Source of the DNA: Saccharopolyspora elongata
GTDB taxonomy: Bacteria; Actinomycetota; Actinomycetes; Mycobacteriales; Pseudonocardiaceae
DNA length: 64,000 bases
Reading direction: 5' to 3'
Assembly (NCBI RefSeq): GCF_004348985.1
Contig: NZ_SMKW01000034.1
Span: 38,336 to 102,335, forward strand
How positions within the stretch are numbered: position 1 is the stretch's first letter; the number at the start of each line of letters is the position of its first letter. A program made the position numbers and the translations under genes. Under the pieces are notes generated by a model, which saw only the letters and a list, made by a program, of their open reading frames with translations, was not told where the DNA came from and ran no database searches. Of this stretch, positions 12,792 to 21,851 are shown in pieces.

Positions 12792-14014
12792 CGCTTGAGG
12801 TCCTTCCAGGGAATGTCCTTGTCACCACGCGCCTCGACCGGCAGACCCAGCACGCGTTCGGCCACGATGTTGCGCAGGATTTCCGAGGTGCCTCCCTCGA
12901 TGGAATTCCCCTTCGCGCGCAGGTATCGGTAGCCGGCGTCGCGCCCGGTGAAGTCGACCTTGTCGGGGCGCACCAGGGTCCAGTCCTGGTAGCGCAGGCC
13001 GTCCTCGCCGAGCAGCTCCAGCTCGAGCCCGCTCAGCGCCTGGTTGATCCGCGCGAAGGTGAGCTTCAGCGCCGAACCCTCGGGGCCCGGCTGTCCCGCC
13101 GCGACCTTCTGGCGCAGTCGGGCCGCGGTGTACCGGGCGACCTCGGCCTCGACGTAGAGCCCCATCAGCCGGTCGTGCAGCTCGGGTGTGCGCTTGTCGG
13201 GGCGCTCCCGCCAGGTGCGCGCCACCGGGCCGAGGACGCCGCCTTCACGTGGGATCGGCTGCCCTCCGATGGAGACTCGCTCGTTGTTGAGCGTCGTGTT
13301 CGCAACCCGCCAGCCCTCGCCTTCCGCTCCGAGGCGGTAACTGTCGGGAATGCGGACATCGGTGAGGAAGACCTCGTTGAACTCCGCCTCGCCGGTGATC
13401 TGGCGCAGCGGCCGCACCTCGACCCCGGGATCGGTCATGTCGCAGATGAAGTAGGTGATCCCCTGGTGCTTCGGCAGGTCGGGCGCTGTGCGGGCGACGA
13501 GGATCGCGAACCTGGCGAAGTGGGCGCCGGAGGTCCACACCTTCTGCCCGTTCACCACCCAGTTTCCCCCGCTCTCGGCTTCGCTCGAGCGGGAGGTACC
13601 TCCCTCGTCGCGGACCGCGCGGGTTCCCAGTGCCGCGAGGTCGGACCCCGCACCCGGCTCGCTGAAGAGCTGGCACCAGATCTCCCCCCCCTGTCCAAAG
13701 TGGACGCAGAAACCGCTGCTTCTGCTCCGCGGTGCCGTAGGCGAGGACGGCGCGGCCATCCCCAGACCGATGCCGTTGGTCTGCGAGCTGTTGTCCGGCG
13801 CACCGGCGGCTTCGAAGAGCTCGTCGACGAACGGTTGGAGCTCGCGCCGCAAGCCGAGCCCGCCCAAGCCTTCGGGGAAGTTCACCCACGCCAGCCCGGC
13901 ATCGAACCGGGCCCGGTGGAACTCCACCGGATCGCTGGTAGCCGGGTCGTGCTCGGCCAGGACCTCCTCGACCCGCCGACGCAGGTCGGCGTGCAGGGGA
14001 TTGTCATATTCCAT
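12788..14014 (-). CDS. Acyl-CoA dehydrogenase, with compensating frameshifts
   Basis: Acyl-CoA dehydrogenase of 408 residues from ATG 14014, preceded by GAGGAG. A longer frame to 14167 lacks a ribosome site. The flavin/substrate signature CQLFSEPGAGSDLA and the C-terminal EGGTSEILRN are clear. Between the conserved NGIGLGMAAP and GGEIWCQLF, about 21 residues read as unrelated sequence, while another frame over the same bases gives the expected VLAYGTAEQKQRFLRPLW. One base is therefore missing near 13755 and one is extra in the eight-base C run starting at 13684. Either two sequencing errors or a genuine locally scrambled segment. It pairs with the gene at 11694. Confidence 0.85.
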   Translation of the reverse strand: MEYDNPLHADLRRRVEEVLAEHDPATSDPVEFHRARFDAGLAWVNFPEGLGGLGLRRELQPFVDELFEAAGAPDNSSQTNGIGLGMAAPSSPTAPRSRSSGFCVHFGQGGEIWCQLFSEPGAGSDLAALGTRAVRDEGGTSRSSEAESGGNWVVNGQKVWTSGAHFARFAILVARTAPDLPKHQGITYFICDMTDPGVEVRPLRQITGEAEFNEVFLTDVRIPDSYRLGAEGEGWRVANTTLNNERVSIGGQPIPREGGVLGPVARTWRERPDKRTPELHDRLMGLYVEAEVARYTAARLRQKVAAGQPGPEGSALKLTFARINQALSGLELELLGEDGLRYQDWTLVRPDKVDFTGRDAGYRYLRAKGNSIEGGTSEILRNIVAERVLGLPVEARGDKDIPWKDLKR

Positions 14015-14111
14015 CAGGGCTGCTCCTCGAGAGATTGAGATGGTGGTTCCGACGGGCCCGGTGACAGCAGTCTCCGCGTCGACGTGGATCCGCTGGTGGC
14101 CGCCTGCCGAC

Positions 14112-15095
14112 TCACGCGACGTACACCACCCGGCCGACGGTGACGCCATCGGCGAGGCGCTGCACACCCTCGGCCACGGTGTCCAGGGCGAGCTTCTCGC
14201 TCACCAGCGGGCGCACGATGCCCTGGTCCGCCAGCGCGGCCAAGTCGCGGTGGCACTCCCCGACCGAGGCCGGGTCGTGGGTGTTGTAGAGGCCCCAGTG
14301 CAGACCCACGATCGAATAGTTCTTGACCAGCGCGTGGTTGAGCGCCGCGCTCTGGATCTCGCCCCCGGCGAAGCCGACGACCACGATTCGCCCTTCGAAG
14401 GCGATGCACTTGGTGGATCGCTGGTAGGTCTGGCCGCCGACCGGGTCGTAAACGACATCGGCACCCCGACCACCGGTCTCGGCCTTGACCACCTCGACGA
14501 AGTCTTCACGGTGCCGGTCCACGACCACGTCCGCACCGAGGCTGCGGGCGTACTCGGCCTTCTCCGACCCGCCGACCACTCCGATGACGCGCGCTCCCGC
14601 TGCCTTGCCCAACTGGATCGCCGCGCTGCCGACGCCGCCTGCCGCGGCGTGCACGAGCAGGGTTTCCCCTTCCCGCAGACCAGCCCTGCGGTGCAGGCCG
14701 AACCAACCCGTCTGGTAGCCGATGAACAGCGACGCTGCCTGGGCGTCGTCGAGCGATTCCGGCGCGGCGAAAGCGGTTGCGGCGTCCATCAGCGCCATCT
14801 CGGCGAACCCGCCATGCGGGAGCACGGACCCGCCGAGCACCCGCTGGCCGACTGCGATTCCGTCCACCTCGGCGCCGACCGCCACCACCTCGCCGCAGAG
14901 TTCCACACCAGGTGTGAAGGGCAGCGGAGGACGCGTTTGGTAGCGCCCGCGGCACATCAGCACGTCGGGAAAGTTGGCTGCTGCTCCGAGAACTCGCACC
15001 GAGACCTGTCCTGGGCCCGGCTCGGGCTCGGGCACCTCGACGAGCCCCATCACGTCGCGAGGCTCCCCGAGCTCGGCGACCTGCCACGCCTTCAT
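14112..15095 (-). CDS. NADPH:quinone oxidoreductase-family protein (MDR)
   Basis: Medium-chain dehydrogenase/reductase of 327 residues without the structural zinc cysteines. It reduces an enoyl or quinone-type double bond with NADPH. The N-terminal catalytic domain includes NFPDVLMCRGRYQ and the cofactor loop is HAAAGGVGSAAIQLGK. Such enzymes often act as enoyl-CoA reductases beside acyl-CoA dehydrogenase genes, which fits the context, but the substrate cannot be read from sequence. ATG 15095 was chosen over a GTG four codons upstream. It probably begins the operon running to 10132. Confidence 0.85.
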   Translation of the reverse strand: MKAWQVAELGEPRDVMGLVEVPEPEPGPGQVSVRVLGAAANFPDVLMCRGRYQTRPPLPFTPGVELCGEVVAVGAEVDGIAVGQRVLGGSVLPHGGFAEMALMDAATAFAAPESLDDAQAASLFIGYQTGWFGLHRRAGLREGETLLVHAAAGGVGSAAIQLGKAAGARVIGVVGGSEKAEYARSLGADVVVDRHREDFVEVVKAETGGRGADVVYDPVGGQTYQRSTKCIAFEGRIVVVGFAGGEIQSAALNHALVKNYSIVGLHWGLYNTHDPASVGECHRDLAALADQGIVRPLVSEKLALDTVAEGVQRLADGVTVGRVVYVA

Positions 15096-15221
15096 CTCAC
15101 TCACCACCCACTGTCCTGATCACGAATTTCGTACACCCGAAGGAAAACCGTGCAATCATCCGGAGTTGAACCGGTTGCCTGCATCGGGAAACTCCCGCCG
15201 GATTGCTCGCGCCCCGCCGGC

Positions 15222-15295
15222 TCAAGGCCGCTGCACCACCATCGCCATCCCTTGGCCGCCGCCGACGGCCGAATTGGCGCCCATTCGGCCGGAGA
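15222..15295 (-). pseudogene. C-terminal remnant of a thiolase
   Basis: On the minus strand a short frame ending in TGA at 15222 encodes VGGGQGMAMVVQRP, the conserved C-terminal end of acetyl-CoA acetyltransferases. Upstream the same frame meets a stop after about 24 codons, and no other thiolase sequence remains. A degradative thiolase was evidently once part of this fatty-acyl operon. Confidence 0.55.
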
Positions 15296-15333
15296 ATCAC
15301 CGATTCCCGGCCAGCGGCCCCACCTCCGCACGG

Positions 15334-16500
15334 TCACGTGACGCGCTGGAGCGCCTCGGGCGTGAGGTCGGCGAGGGTCGGGTAGCCGTCAACGGCCATG
15401 ATCAGATCGGCCTCGGCCAGGAGCGAGCGGAGGACGTGAACGACTCCGTCGGCGCCGCCGAGGGCGAGGCCGTAGGCGACGGGCCGACCTACACCGACGG
15501 CGGTGGCTCCCAGAGCGATCGCCTTGACGATGTCGGCGCCGCTGCGGATGCCGGAATCGAAGAGCACCGGTAGCCCATCCGCTGCCTCGACGACGGCCGG
15601 CAGGGCGTCGAGGGCGGGCAATCCGCCGTTGGCCTGACGCCCCCCGTGATTGGAGCAGTAGATGCCGTCCACGCCCAGATCCTTCGCACGCCGCACGTCG
15701 TCGGGGTGGCAGAGACCCTTCACGATCAGCGGGAGCTCGGTGAGCGACCGCAGCCACGGCAAGTCGGCCCAGGTCAGCGGATTGCCGAAGATCTGCGTCC
15801 ACATCAGGGCTGCGGCCTGCGGGTCTTCTTCCGGCGCGCGGTCCAGGCGCGCCCGGAAGACCGGGTCGCTGGTGTAGTTGGCCAGGCAGTGCCCACGCAG
15901 CTGCGGGAAGTTGCTCGTCGCCAGATCCCGCGGCCGCCACCCGGTGACCCAGGTGTCGAGGGTGACCACGATGGCTTTGAAGCCGGCGCGCTCGGCTCGA
16001 TGCACGAGGCTCTGGGCCAGCTCCCGATCAGTGGGTGTGTACAGCTGGAAGAAGCCAGGTGTCGCACCGAATTCCGCAGCGACCTCCTCCATCGGATCGG
16101 CGGACAGCGTCGAGGCGGCCATCGGGACGCCTGTGTGCGCGGCGGCGCGTGCGGTCGCGAGGTCGCCGTGCCCGTCCTGCGCGCAAATGCCGAGGACTCC
16201 GACCGGCGCCATGAACAGCGGAGCCGGCAGCGTCATCCCGAACAGGTCGACGGACAGATCGCGTTGCGACGCACCGACGAACATCCGGGGTATGAGACCC
16301 CAACGTTGGAATGCGGTGGTGTTGGCCCGCTGCGTGTGCTCGTCGCCGGCACCTCCGGCGACGTACGACCACACCGACGGCGGCAGTGCCGCCTGTGCTT
16401 TGGCTTCCAGCTCGGCGTGGACCATCGGGAACCGCGGCAGGATCCCGGCAAGGCCGTTGAGGTAGATCTCGTTCTGGTAGGAGCCGAACGGATGGCTCAT
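15334..16500 (-). CDS. FMN-dependent alpha-hydroxy-acid oxidase, lactate 2-monooxygenase-like
   Basis: Flavin enzyme of 388 residues from the (S)-2-hydroxyacid oxidase family. It would oxidise a 2-hydroxyacid such as lactate; lactate 2-monooxygenases give acetate, CO2 and water. The TIM-barrel has the catalytic-histidine motif SNHGGRQ at about residues 286-292, the FMN phosphate region [13 protein letters not shown], and the N-terminal [10 protein letters not shown]. The length and the N-terminal extension fit the monooxygenase branch better than simple lactate oxidase, but substrate is unproven. It is followed by amidohydrolase and transporter genes on the same strand. Confidence 0.85.
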   Translation of the reverse strand: MSHPFGSYQNEIYLNGLAGILPRFPMVHAELEAKAQAALPPSVWSYVAGGAGDEHTQRANTTAFQRWGLIPRMFVGASQRDLSVDLFGMTLPAPLFMAPVGVLGICAQDGHGDLATARAAAHTGVPMAASTLSADPMEEVAAEFGATPGFFQLYTPTDRELAQSLVHRAERAGFKAIVVTLDTWVTGWRPRDLATSNFPQLRGHCLANYTSDPVFRARLDRAPEEDPQAAALMWTQIFGNPLTWADLPWLRSLTELPLIVKGLCHPDDVRRAKDLGVDGIYCSNHGGRQANGGLPALDALPAVVEAADGLPVLFDSGIRSGADIVKAIALGATAVGVGRPVAYGLALGGADGVVHVLRSLLAEADLIMAVDGYPTLADLTPEALQRVT

Positions 16501-16575
16501 GGGACAGCCTTTCTCGGGCGGGTGTTTCAGGCACCGGCGGCGCCTCCGGTCGGACCGCGGGCGCCGAGGAGGGGT

Positions 16576-18231
16576 TCAGCGCGACCAGGTCCGCCGCCCG
16601 CTGAGGTAGGTGGCCGAGACTTCGACCGCTTCGCGGAAGTGCTCGACGGGCGCGGTGCGCGGGTCGCGGGAGAGGACCACGAGGTCGGCGCGCATCCCGG
16701 TGCGCAGCATGCCGATCTCGTCCTCCAGGTGCAGCTGCCACGCCGGGTTGGTCGTCACCGCGCGCAGGGCTTCGTCGATGGTGAGGCGCTGGGATGTTCC
16801 GTGGATACGACCGCTGGGGTGCGATCGGCGGGTGAGCGCGGTGGCGACGCTGGACAGCGGATCAGTGGGCGAGCAGACACCGTCGTTGTGCAGGGAGACG
16901 CGGTGCCCTGCGTCCCAGGCCGACCGCGCGGACATCCAGCGATCGGCCACTTCGGGGCCGAAGAGGTCGTCCGCCAGGACGTCTCCCCACCATCGGACGT
17001 GGTCCATGAAAAGGCTGACGGTGGCTCCCATGTCAGCCGCACGGCGGTACTGCTCTGCGGTAGCGGCTCCGCAGTGCTCCATCCGCGGCCGCATCGCCCG
17101 CAGCATCTCCGGATCGCCGGCTCCGGCTTTGGCGTACGCGTCGAGGACGGCTTCGAACGTGACGTCCCCGTGGACGTGACAGGCGAGCGGGAAGCCCTGC
17201 GCTGCGAAAGCGGTGGCCAGCTCGGCGAGTTGGTCCGGACTGTAGTTCATGGGACCGTGCGTGCAGTGGTCCATGCCGATGCGAAGCGTCGCGTCGTTGT
17301 CCTTGAACGGGAAGCTGGTGGCGACGCTGCCCTGCCACGGGGTCCCGTCGGCCCACAGCTTCATGCCGGAGATGCCGAACATCTCGCTCGCGGGAGCATG
17401 GCCGGGGAAGCGCCGTTCCGGCTCCGCAGCCAGCTCGGGAGTCCCGATGAGGTACGAGCGGATCCGCAGGGCGGCGCCGGTGCGTTCAGCGGCGGCGCGC
17501 AACGCCAGAACGTTCCGGGGATCGGTCGCCATGTCGGTTGCCGTGGTGATCCCCACCCGGGCGTGCTCGGCGAACGCCCAATCCAGTGCGGCGGACACCT
17601 GCGCGTCGTCGCGGAAGTCCTCCCCCAGCGCTTCGAACAAGGTCAGGATGGCGCCGGTTTCTTGGGCCTCGCCGGTGGGTTCGCCACTCTCGTCGCGGAC
17701 GAACCGCGCGCCCGCAGGGTCGGGCGTGTCGGCCGTGATCCCCGCCGCGCGCAGGGCCGCGGTGTTGCCGTAGGCGGCGTGGCCGCTGTTGGAGACCACC
17801 ACGAGCGGGGCGTTGGGACACAGCTCGTCGAGCAGTTCGCGGGTGGGCAAGGCCAAATCTCGTTGCAGGAGCAGGTCGATCCCGTAAGCGCCCACCGACT
17901 TGCCCGGGGCGGCGGCCACGGCCGCTTTGATCCGCTCGTAGACCTCGGTTCCGGTGGGCACGGTGAACGGGCGGACGTCGATCGCGGGCGGGGCGAGGGT
18001 CAGGGCCATCGTCGAGGGATGTCCGTGGGCCTCGACGAAGCCGGGCAGCAGCGCCCGCCCGTCGAGGTCGACCACCCGCGTGTCGGGGCCGCGCAGGGCG
18101 AGGACCTCAGCTGCCCGCCCCACGGCGATGATCAGGCCGTCGCGGACGGCGAGGGCTTCGGCTTCCGGAGCCGCGTCGTCCATGGTGAGCACCGGGCCGC
18201 CGGTGAAGATCAGCTCTGCTGAGTCGGGCAC
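16576..18231 (-). CDS. Amidohydrolase, YtcJ type
   Basis: Metal-dependent hydrolase of about 551 residues in the amidohydrolase_3 (YtcJ) family, acting on a C-N bond of an unknown substrate. The N-terminal beta-sandwich begins around LIFTGGPVLTMDD. The metal-binding motif appears as VEAHGHPS, and ACHVHGD and LHNDG carry further metal ligands. The strong AGGAGGG site ten bases upstream favours the GTG at 18231. An ATG at 18255 would overlap the preceding gene by 20 bases. It lies in one direction with an M20 amidase, an MFS carrier and an aldolase, suggesting uptake and stepwise hydrolysis of an amide-containing compound. Confidence 0.84.
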   Translation of the reverse strand: MPDSAELIFTGGPVLTMDDAAPEAEALAVRDGLIIAVGRAAEVLALRGPDTRVVDLDGRALLPGFVEAHGHPSTMALTLAPPAIDVRPFTVPTGTEVYERIKAAVAAAPGKSVGAYGIDLLLQRDLALPTRELLDELCPNAPLVVVSNSGHAAYGNTAALRAAGITADTPDPAGARFVRDESGEPTGEAQETGAILTLFEALGEDFRDDAQVSAALDWAFAEHARVGITTATDMATDPRNVLALRAAAERTGAALRIRSYLIGTPELAAEPERRFPGHAPASEMFGISGMKLWADGTPWQGSVATSFPFKDNDATLRIGMDHCTHGPMNYSPDQLAELATAFAAQGFPLACHVHGDVTFEAVLDAYAKAGAGDPEMLRAMRPRMEHCGAATAEQYRRAADMGATVSLFMDHVRWWGDVLADDLFGPEVADRWMSARSAWDAGHRVSLHNDGVCSPTDPLSSVATALTRRSHPSGRIHGTSQRLTIDEALRAVTTNPAWQLHLEDEIGMLRTGMRADLVVLSRDPRTAPVEHFREAVEVSATYLSGRRTWSR

Positions 18232-18235
18232 GATC

Positions 18236-19528
18236 TCAATTCCCTCCTGGGACATCGGAATGTCCCTGTTGGACAGTCAGCCACGGTGCGGCGGCGGTGA
18301 GCAGGTAGCGCACGCCCAGCCCGATGGTCGGATCGGGAACCGGGGCGAACAGCGCCGAGTGGTTGCCTGGGATGTGCGGCGGAATGCCGTTTTCCAGCAA
18401 CGCCTCCCGGTCGATGTCGCCGAACGCGGCGTGGTCGGTACCGCCGAACATCCAGTACACCGACGGCGCGTCGAGAGCGGCGCCGAAAGCACCGAAGTCC
18501 TCGCTACCGGTGACGGCCTGCGGCAGGGTGAACACCAGCTCCGCACCGAAGGTCTCGGTGAACGCGCGGAACACCGTCCCGGTCGCCGCCGGGTCGTTGA
18601 CGGTCACCGGAAAGCTCTCGGTGATCGTCACTTCGGGATCCCGGTCGGCTCCGGACGCGACGGCTTCGCCGCGGATGATCCGTCGCACGGCCGCCAGCAC
18701 CTGCTCGCGGATCGCGGCGGTCTCGCTGCGAACGCTGATGTGCAGCTCGGCGGTGGACGGGATGATGTTCGCCTTGGTCCCGGCGTGGATCGCGCCCACG
18801 GTCACCACGGCCAGCCTGCCCGAGCCGATCTCCCGGGCCACCACCGTCTGCAGGCGCGTCACGATCGCAGCCGCCATCACCACCGGATCCACCGTCGTCT
18901 CCGGCCTGGACCCGTGCCCGCCCCGGCCGAACAACCGGACCCGCAGAGTGTCGGCCGCGGCCATGACCGGACCCGGCCGGGTTCCGACGGCTCCCACCGG
19001 TACTGGGCTGACGTGCTGACCCAGGCACACGTCGGCGCGCGGGAACCGCTCAGCGAACCCGTCCTCGATCATCGCCGCAGCACCACCGACCTCCTCCGCG
19101 GGCTGGAAGACCGCCACAACGGTGCCCCGCCAGGCGTCCCGGTTCTCGGCCAACAGCGCGGTGGCACCCAGCAGGCACGTGACGTGCATGTCGTGGCCGC
19201 AGGCGTGCATCACGGGCACCTCGTTGCCCTCGGCGTCCACCGCGGTCCGGGTGGAGGCGTAGGAGAGGCCGGTCTCCTCCCGCACCGGCAGCGCGTCCAT
19301 GTCGGCGCGCAGCAGCACCACCGGCCCCTCGCCGGAACTCAGCACGCCGACCACGCCGGTGCCGCCGACCCCCTCGGTGACCGCCCAGCCCTGCTCGCGC
19401 AGCCGGGAGGCGACGATCCGGGCCGTACGCACCTCCTGGAACGAGAGCTCCGGGTGGGCGTGCAGATCCCGGTACAACTCGTGCAGCGCCGGCAGTTGGC
19501 CGTCCAGACCGGCGATCAGGGCAGTCAT
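18236..19528 (-). CDS. M20-family amidohydrolase (N-acyl amino acid hydrolase type)
   Basis: Peptidase M20D-like enzyme of 430 residues that hydrolyses N-acyl amino acids or similar amides. The dimetal site is visible in MHACGHDMHVT and in the catalytic glutamate pair of FQPAEEVGGAAAMIEDG. A dimerisation lid domain follows around GGHGSRPETTVDPV. Its ATG overlaps the stop of the upstream MFS gene by four bases, so transport and hydrolysis are coupled. Confidence 0.9.
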   Translation of the reverse strand: MTALIAGLDGQLPALHELYRDLHAHPELSFQEVRTARIVASRLREQGWAVTEGVGGTGVVGVLSSGEGPVVLLRADMDALPVREETGLSYASTRTAVDAEGNEVPVMHACGHDMHVTCLLGATALLAENRDAWRGTVVAVFQPAEEVGGAAAMIEDGFAERFPRADVCLGQHVSPVPVGAVGTRPGPVMAAADTLRVRLFGRGGHGSRPETTVDPVVMAAAIVTRLQTVVAREIGSGRLAVVTVGAIHAGTKANIIPSTAELHISVRSETAAIREQVLAAVRRIIRGEAVASGADRDPEVTITESFPVTVNDPAATGTVFRAFTETFGAELVFTLPQAVTGSEDFGAFGAALDAPSVYWMFGGTDHAAFGDIDREALLENGIPPHIPGNHSALFAPVPDPTIGLGVRYLLTAAAPWLTVQQGHSDVPGGN

Positions 19529-20886
19529 CAGGTCTCCGTTTCCGCTCGAACTGGTGGCAAGGGCGATGTCTCGGACTCGCTGCGCGGGAACCGCACCAAC
19601 AGCGTCAGCAGTACGGCGAGGGCGAGGGCTCCGGCCAACAGCAGGAAGGCCTGGTCGAGTGATCCGGTGCTCTCCTTGACTGCACCGACGAGAGTCGGGC
19701 CGACCAGACCGCCGAGCTGCCCAATACTGTTGATCATCGCGATACCGCCCGCCGCTGCCCGGCCGGTGAGCAGCCGTGCGGGCAGCTCCCAGAACACCGG
19801 CAGTAGACCGCTGGCCCCGAAGGAGGCCACCGCGACGGCGACCAAGCTGAGCCCGGGCGGGAGCACCGCCGCAGCGGAGAGCCCGACGATGCCGATGAAC
19901 AGGCCGATGAGCAGAAGACCGCGACTGTTCTCAGTGCGCCCCGCCTTGCGACCGAAGTACAGCAGGCCGATCGCGGCCACCAGGGTGGGGACCGTGATCA
20001 GCATGCTGAACGCGGTCGTGCTGAGCTGTCCGATCTGACCGACGAGCGGCGCAAGCCAGAAGCTCACCCCGTTTGTCACGAGGTGGTAGCACAAGAAGAT
20101 AATCGCCAGTAGCAGGACGCGTCGGTCCCGCAGGGCCTTCCCGAGAGAGAGCGGTTCCCGGCCCCGGACGGCCGCCGCTTCTGCCGCGATAGCGGCCTGG
20201 ACGGCCTGCGCGGTCTCGGCGTCGAGCCACTTGGCCTCGCCCGGATGGTTGGGCAACCACTTGGCCGCCCACAGCCCGACGAGGACGGCGGGCAGTCCTT
20301 CCACGAGGAAGAGCCACTGCCAGCCGTGCAGCCCGCCCGTCCCGGCGAGCCCCAGCAGGAGGCCGGCCAGCGGCCCACCCAGCACCCCGGCGATCAGCGG
20401 CCCGGCGAACAGCAGTGCGGTGGCCCTCGCTCGCTGCCGTTCGGGGAACCACTGCGTGATCAGGAACAGGACGCCTGGGAAGAAGCCCGCCTCGGCGATG
20501 CCCAGCAGCACGCGGAAGACGATCAGCGAGGTGGCGTCCCAGGACAGCGCGGAGAGCATGCTCACCGCGCCCCAGGTGATCATGATCCGCCCGAGCCACT
20601 TGCGCGCTCCGACGCGGTAGAGGATTAGGTTGCTCGGCACCTCCAGGAGCGCGTAGCCGAGGAAGAAGGCTCCTGCCGCAGCACCGAACACGGTCGCGCT
20701 CAATTCGAGCGTGCGCGAGATCGAGGGTTCGGCGTAGCTCAGGTTCAGCCGGTCCAGGTACGAAATGACGTACATCAGGACCAGCACCGGTATCAGCCGC
20801 CGCCTGGCCAGCGCGACACCCCTGTCGACCAGGGACTGGTCCAGGGGTGCCGGCCGGGCCGGCTCTGGGACGGAAGCGGAGCTCAT
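19528..20886 (-). CDS. MFS transporter, anion/organic-acid symporter type
   Basis: Membrane carrier of 452 residues with twelve predicted helices. The start is ATG 20886; a longer frame to 20997 runs into the aldolase gene. N-terminal features (YLDRLNLSYA, RVLLGIAEAGFFPG and LITQWFPERQRARA) are those of the ACS subfamily (phthalate, tartrate or hexuronate-type transporters). Probably imports the substrate of the neighbouring amidohydrolases. Confidence 0.88.
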   Translation of the reverse strand: MSSASVPEPARPAPLDQSLVDRGVALARRRLIPVLVLMYVISYLDRLNLSYAEPSISRTLELSATVFGAAAGAFFLGYALLEVPSNLILYRVGARKWLGRIMITWGAVSMLSALSWDATSLIVFRVLLGIAEAGFFPGVLFLITQWFPERQRARATALLFAGPLIAGVLGGPLAGLLLGLAGTGGLHGWQWLFLVEGLPAVLVGLWAAKWLPNHPGEAKWLDAETAQAVQAAIAAEAAAVRGREPLSLGKALRDRRVLLLAIIFLCYHLVTNGVSFWLAPLVGQIGQLSTTAFSMLITVPTLVAAIGLLYFGRKAGRTENSRGLLLIGLFIGIVGLSAAAVLPPGLSLVAVAVASFGASGLLPVFWELPARLLTGRAAAGGIAMINSIGQLGGLVGPTLVGAVKESTGSLDQAFLLLAGALALAVLLTLLVRFPRSESETSPLPPVRAETET

Positions 20887-20905
20887 GTCGTCCTCCCCGA
20901 GCCGC

Positions 20906-21712
20906 TCAGTCGAACAGGTCCGGTTGCTCCTCGGTGATGCGGTCCCACATGGGCCGGAACTGGAACCACCCCGACAACGGGCTGCCGATCTGCTCACGCA
21001 CCTGGAGGGCGGTCTCGCGGTCGATCTCGTGCGGATGCCCGGCCGCCATGGCCAGCAGCTGCGCCTGGCAGGAACGTTCCATGGTGACGAACCACCAGGC
21101 GGCCTCCGCCACGGTCTGGCCGACCGTCAGCAGGCCGTGGTTGGCCAGGACGACCGCTTTGTGGCCGCCGAGCGCGACACCGATCCGCCTACCCTCCTCC
21201 GTGTCGTTGACCACCCCGCGAAAGTCCTCGTACAGGCCGTGGTCCTCGAAGAACGCGCAGGCGTCCTGGGTGATCGGGGACAGATGCCGGCGCAGGGTGG
21301 CGAACGCCTTGCCGTGCAAGGAATGCGCATGAGCCGCCGCGACGGCATCCGGTCGGGCCTTGTGCACTTCGGAGTGGATGCAGAACGCCGCGCGGTTCAC
21401 CGGTCGGCGGCCCTCCACCACATTGCCGGCGTGATCGACCAGGATCAGGTCGGAGACCTTGATCTGGCTGAAGCTCATCCCGAAGGGATTGACCCAGAAC
21501 CACTCGGGGTTCTCCGGGTCGCGAGCCGTGATGTGCCCGGCCACCCCTTCCGAGAAGCCGAGCTTGCCGAACAGCCGGAAGGCAGCGGCCAGTTCCTGCT
21601 TGCGGTGCAGCCGCTCCTCCTCCACCGAGTCGAAGGCGGGAGGGAGCATCGCCTGGAATCCGGGCGGGGTCGGTCCAAGTCCGATGTGCACGTCGGCAGC
21701 GGTCGTCTCCAT
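20906..21712 (-). CDS. Class II aldolase/adducin-family protein
   Basis: Zinc-dependent aldolase or decarboxylase-like protein of 268 residues. Metal-binding histidines lie in AHAHSLHGKAF, and there is a conserved VLANHGLLTVG. The family includes fuculose-phosphate aldolase and many uncharacterised proteins in small-molecule catabolism; substrate unknown. An AAGGAG site precedes the ATG. It is the first gene of a minus-strand operon (to 15334 or beyond) and lies back-to-back with a TetR gene across a repeat-rich operator. Confidence 0.87.
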   Translation of the reverse strand: METTAADVHIGLGPTPPGFQAMLPPAFDSVEEERLHRKQELAAAFRLFGKLGFSEGVAGHITARDPENPEWFWVNPFGMSFSQIKVSDLILVDHAGNVVEGRRPVNRAAFCIHSEVHKARPDAVAAAHAHSLHGKAFATLRRHLSPITQDACAFFEDHGLYEDFRGVVNDTEEGRRIGVALGGHKAVVLANHGLLTVGQTVAEAAWWFVTMERSCQAQLLAMAAGHPHEIDRETALQVREQIGSPLSGWFQFRPMWDRITEEQPDLFD

Positions 21713-21760
21713 CAGAACTCCTTGAGGATCAACGAAACGAGTACGCAGTCGTAGCTCATG

Positions 21761-21808
21761 CAGAGTCGTATTTCATACAGAGCCGTATGTCATACGATGC
21801 TGTATCGT
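21761..21808. promoter_or_regulatory. Tandem palindromic operator between divergent genes
   Basis: Two near-identical 18-mers, CAGAGTCGTATTTCATAC (21761-21778) and CAGAGCCGTATGTCATAC (21778-21795), repeat with a 17-base period. Each holds a palindrome (GTAT-TTC-ATAC; GTATG-T-CATAC). A third inverted repeat, ACGAT-GCTGT-ATCGT, follows at 21794-21808. This fits binding of TetR dimers covering both divergent promoters. Confidence 0.75.
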
Positions 21809-21851
21809 GAAGGGCGTCACGTCCGGATGTCAATGCCCGTGGAGGAATGCG

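Noticed and set aside
15646..18222. An 858-codon plus frame opposite the hydroxyacid oxidase and amidohydrolase
   Set aside because: Antisense shadow of two clear enzymes; composition not protein-like.
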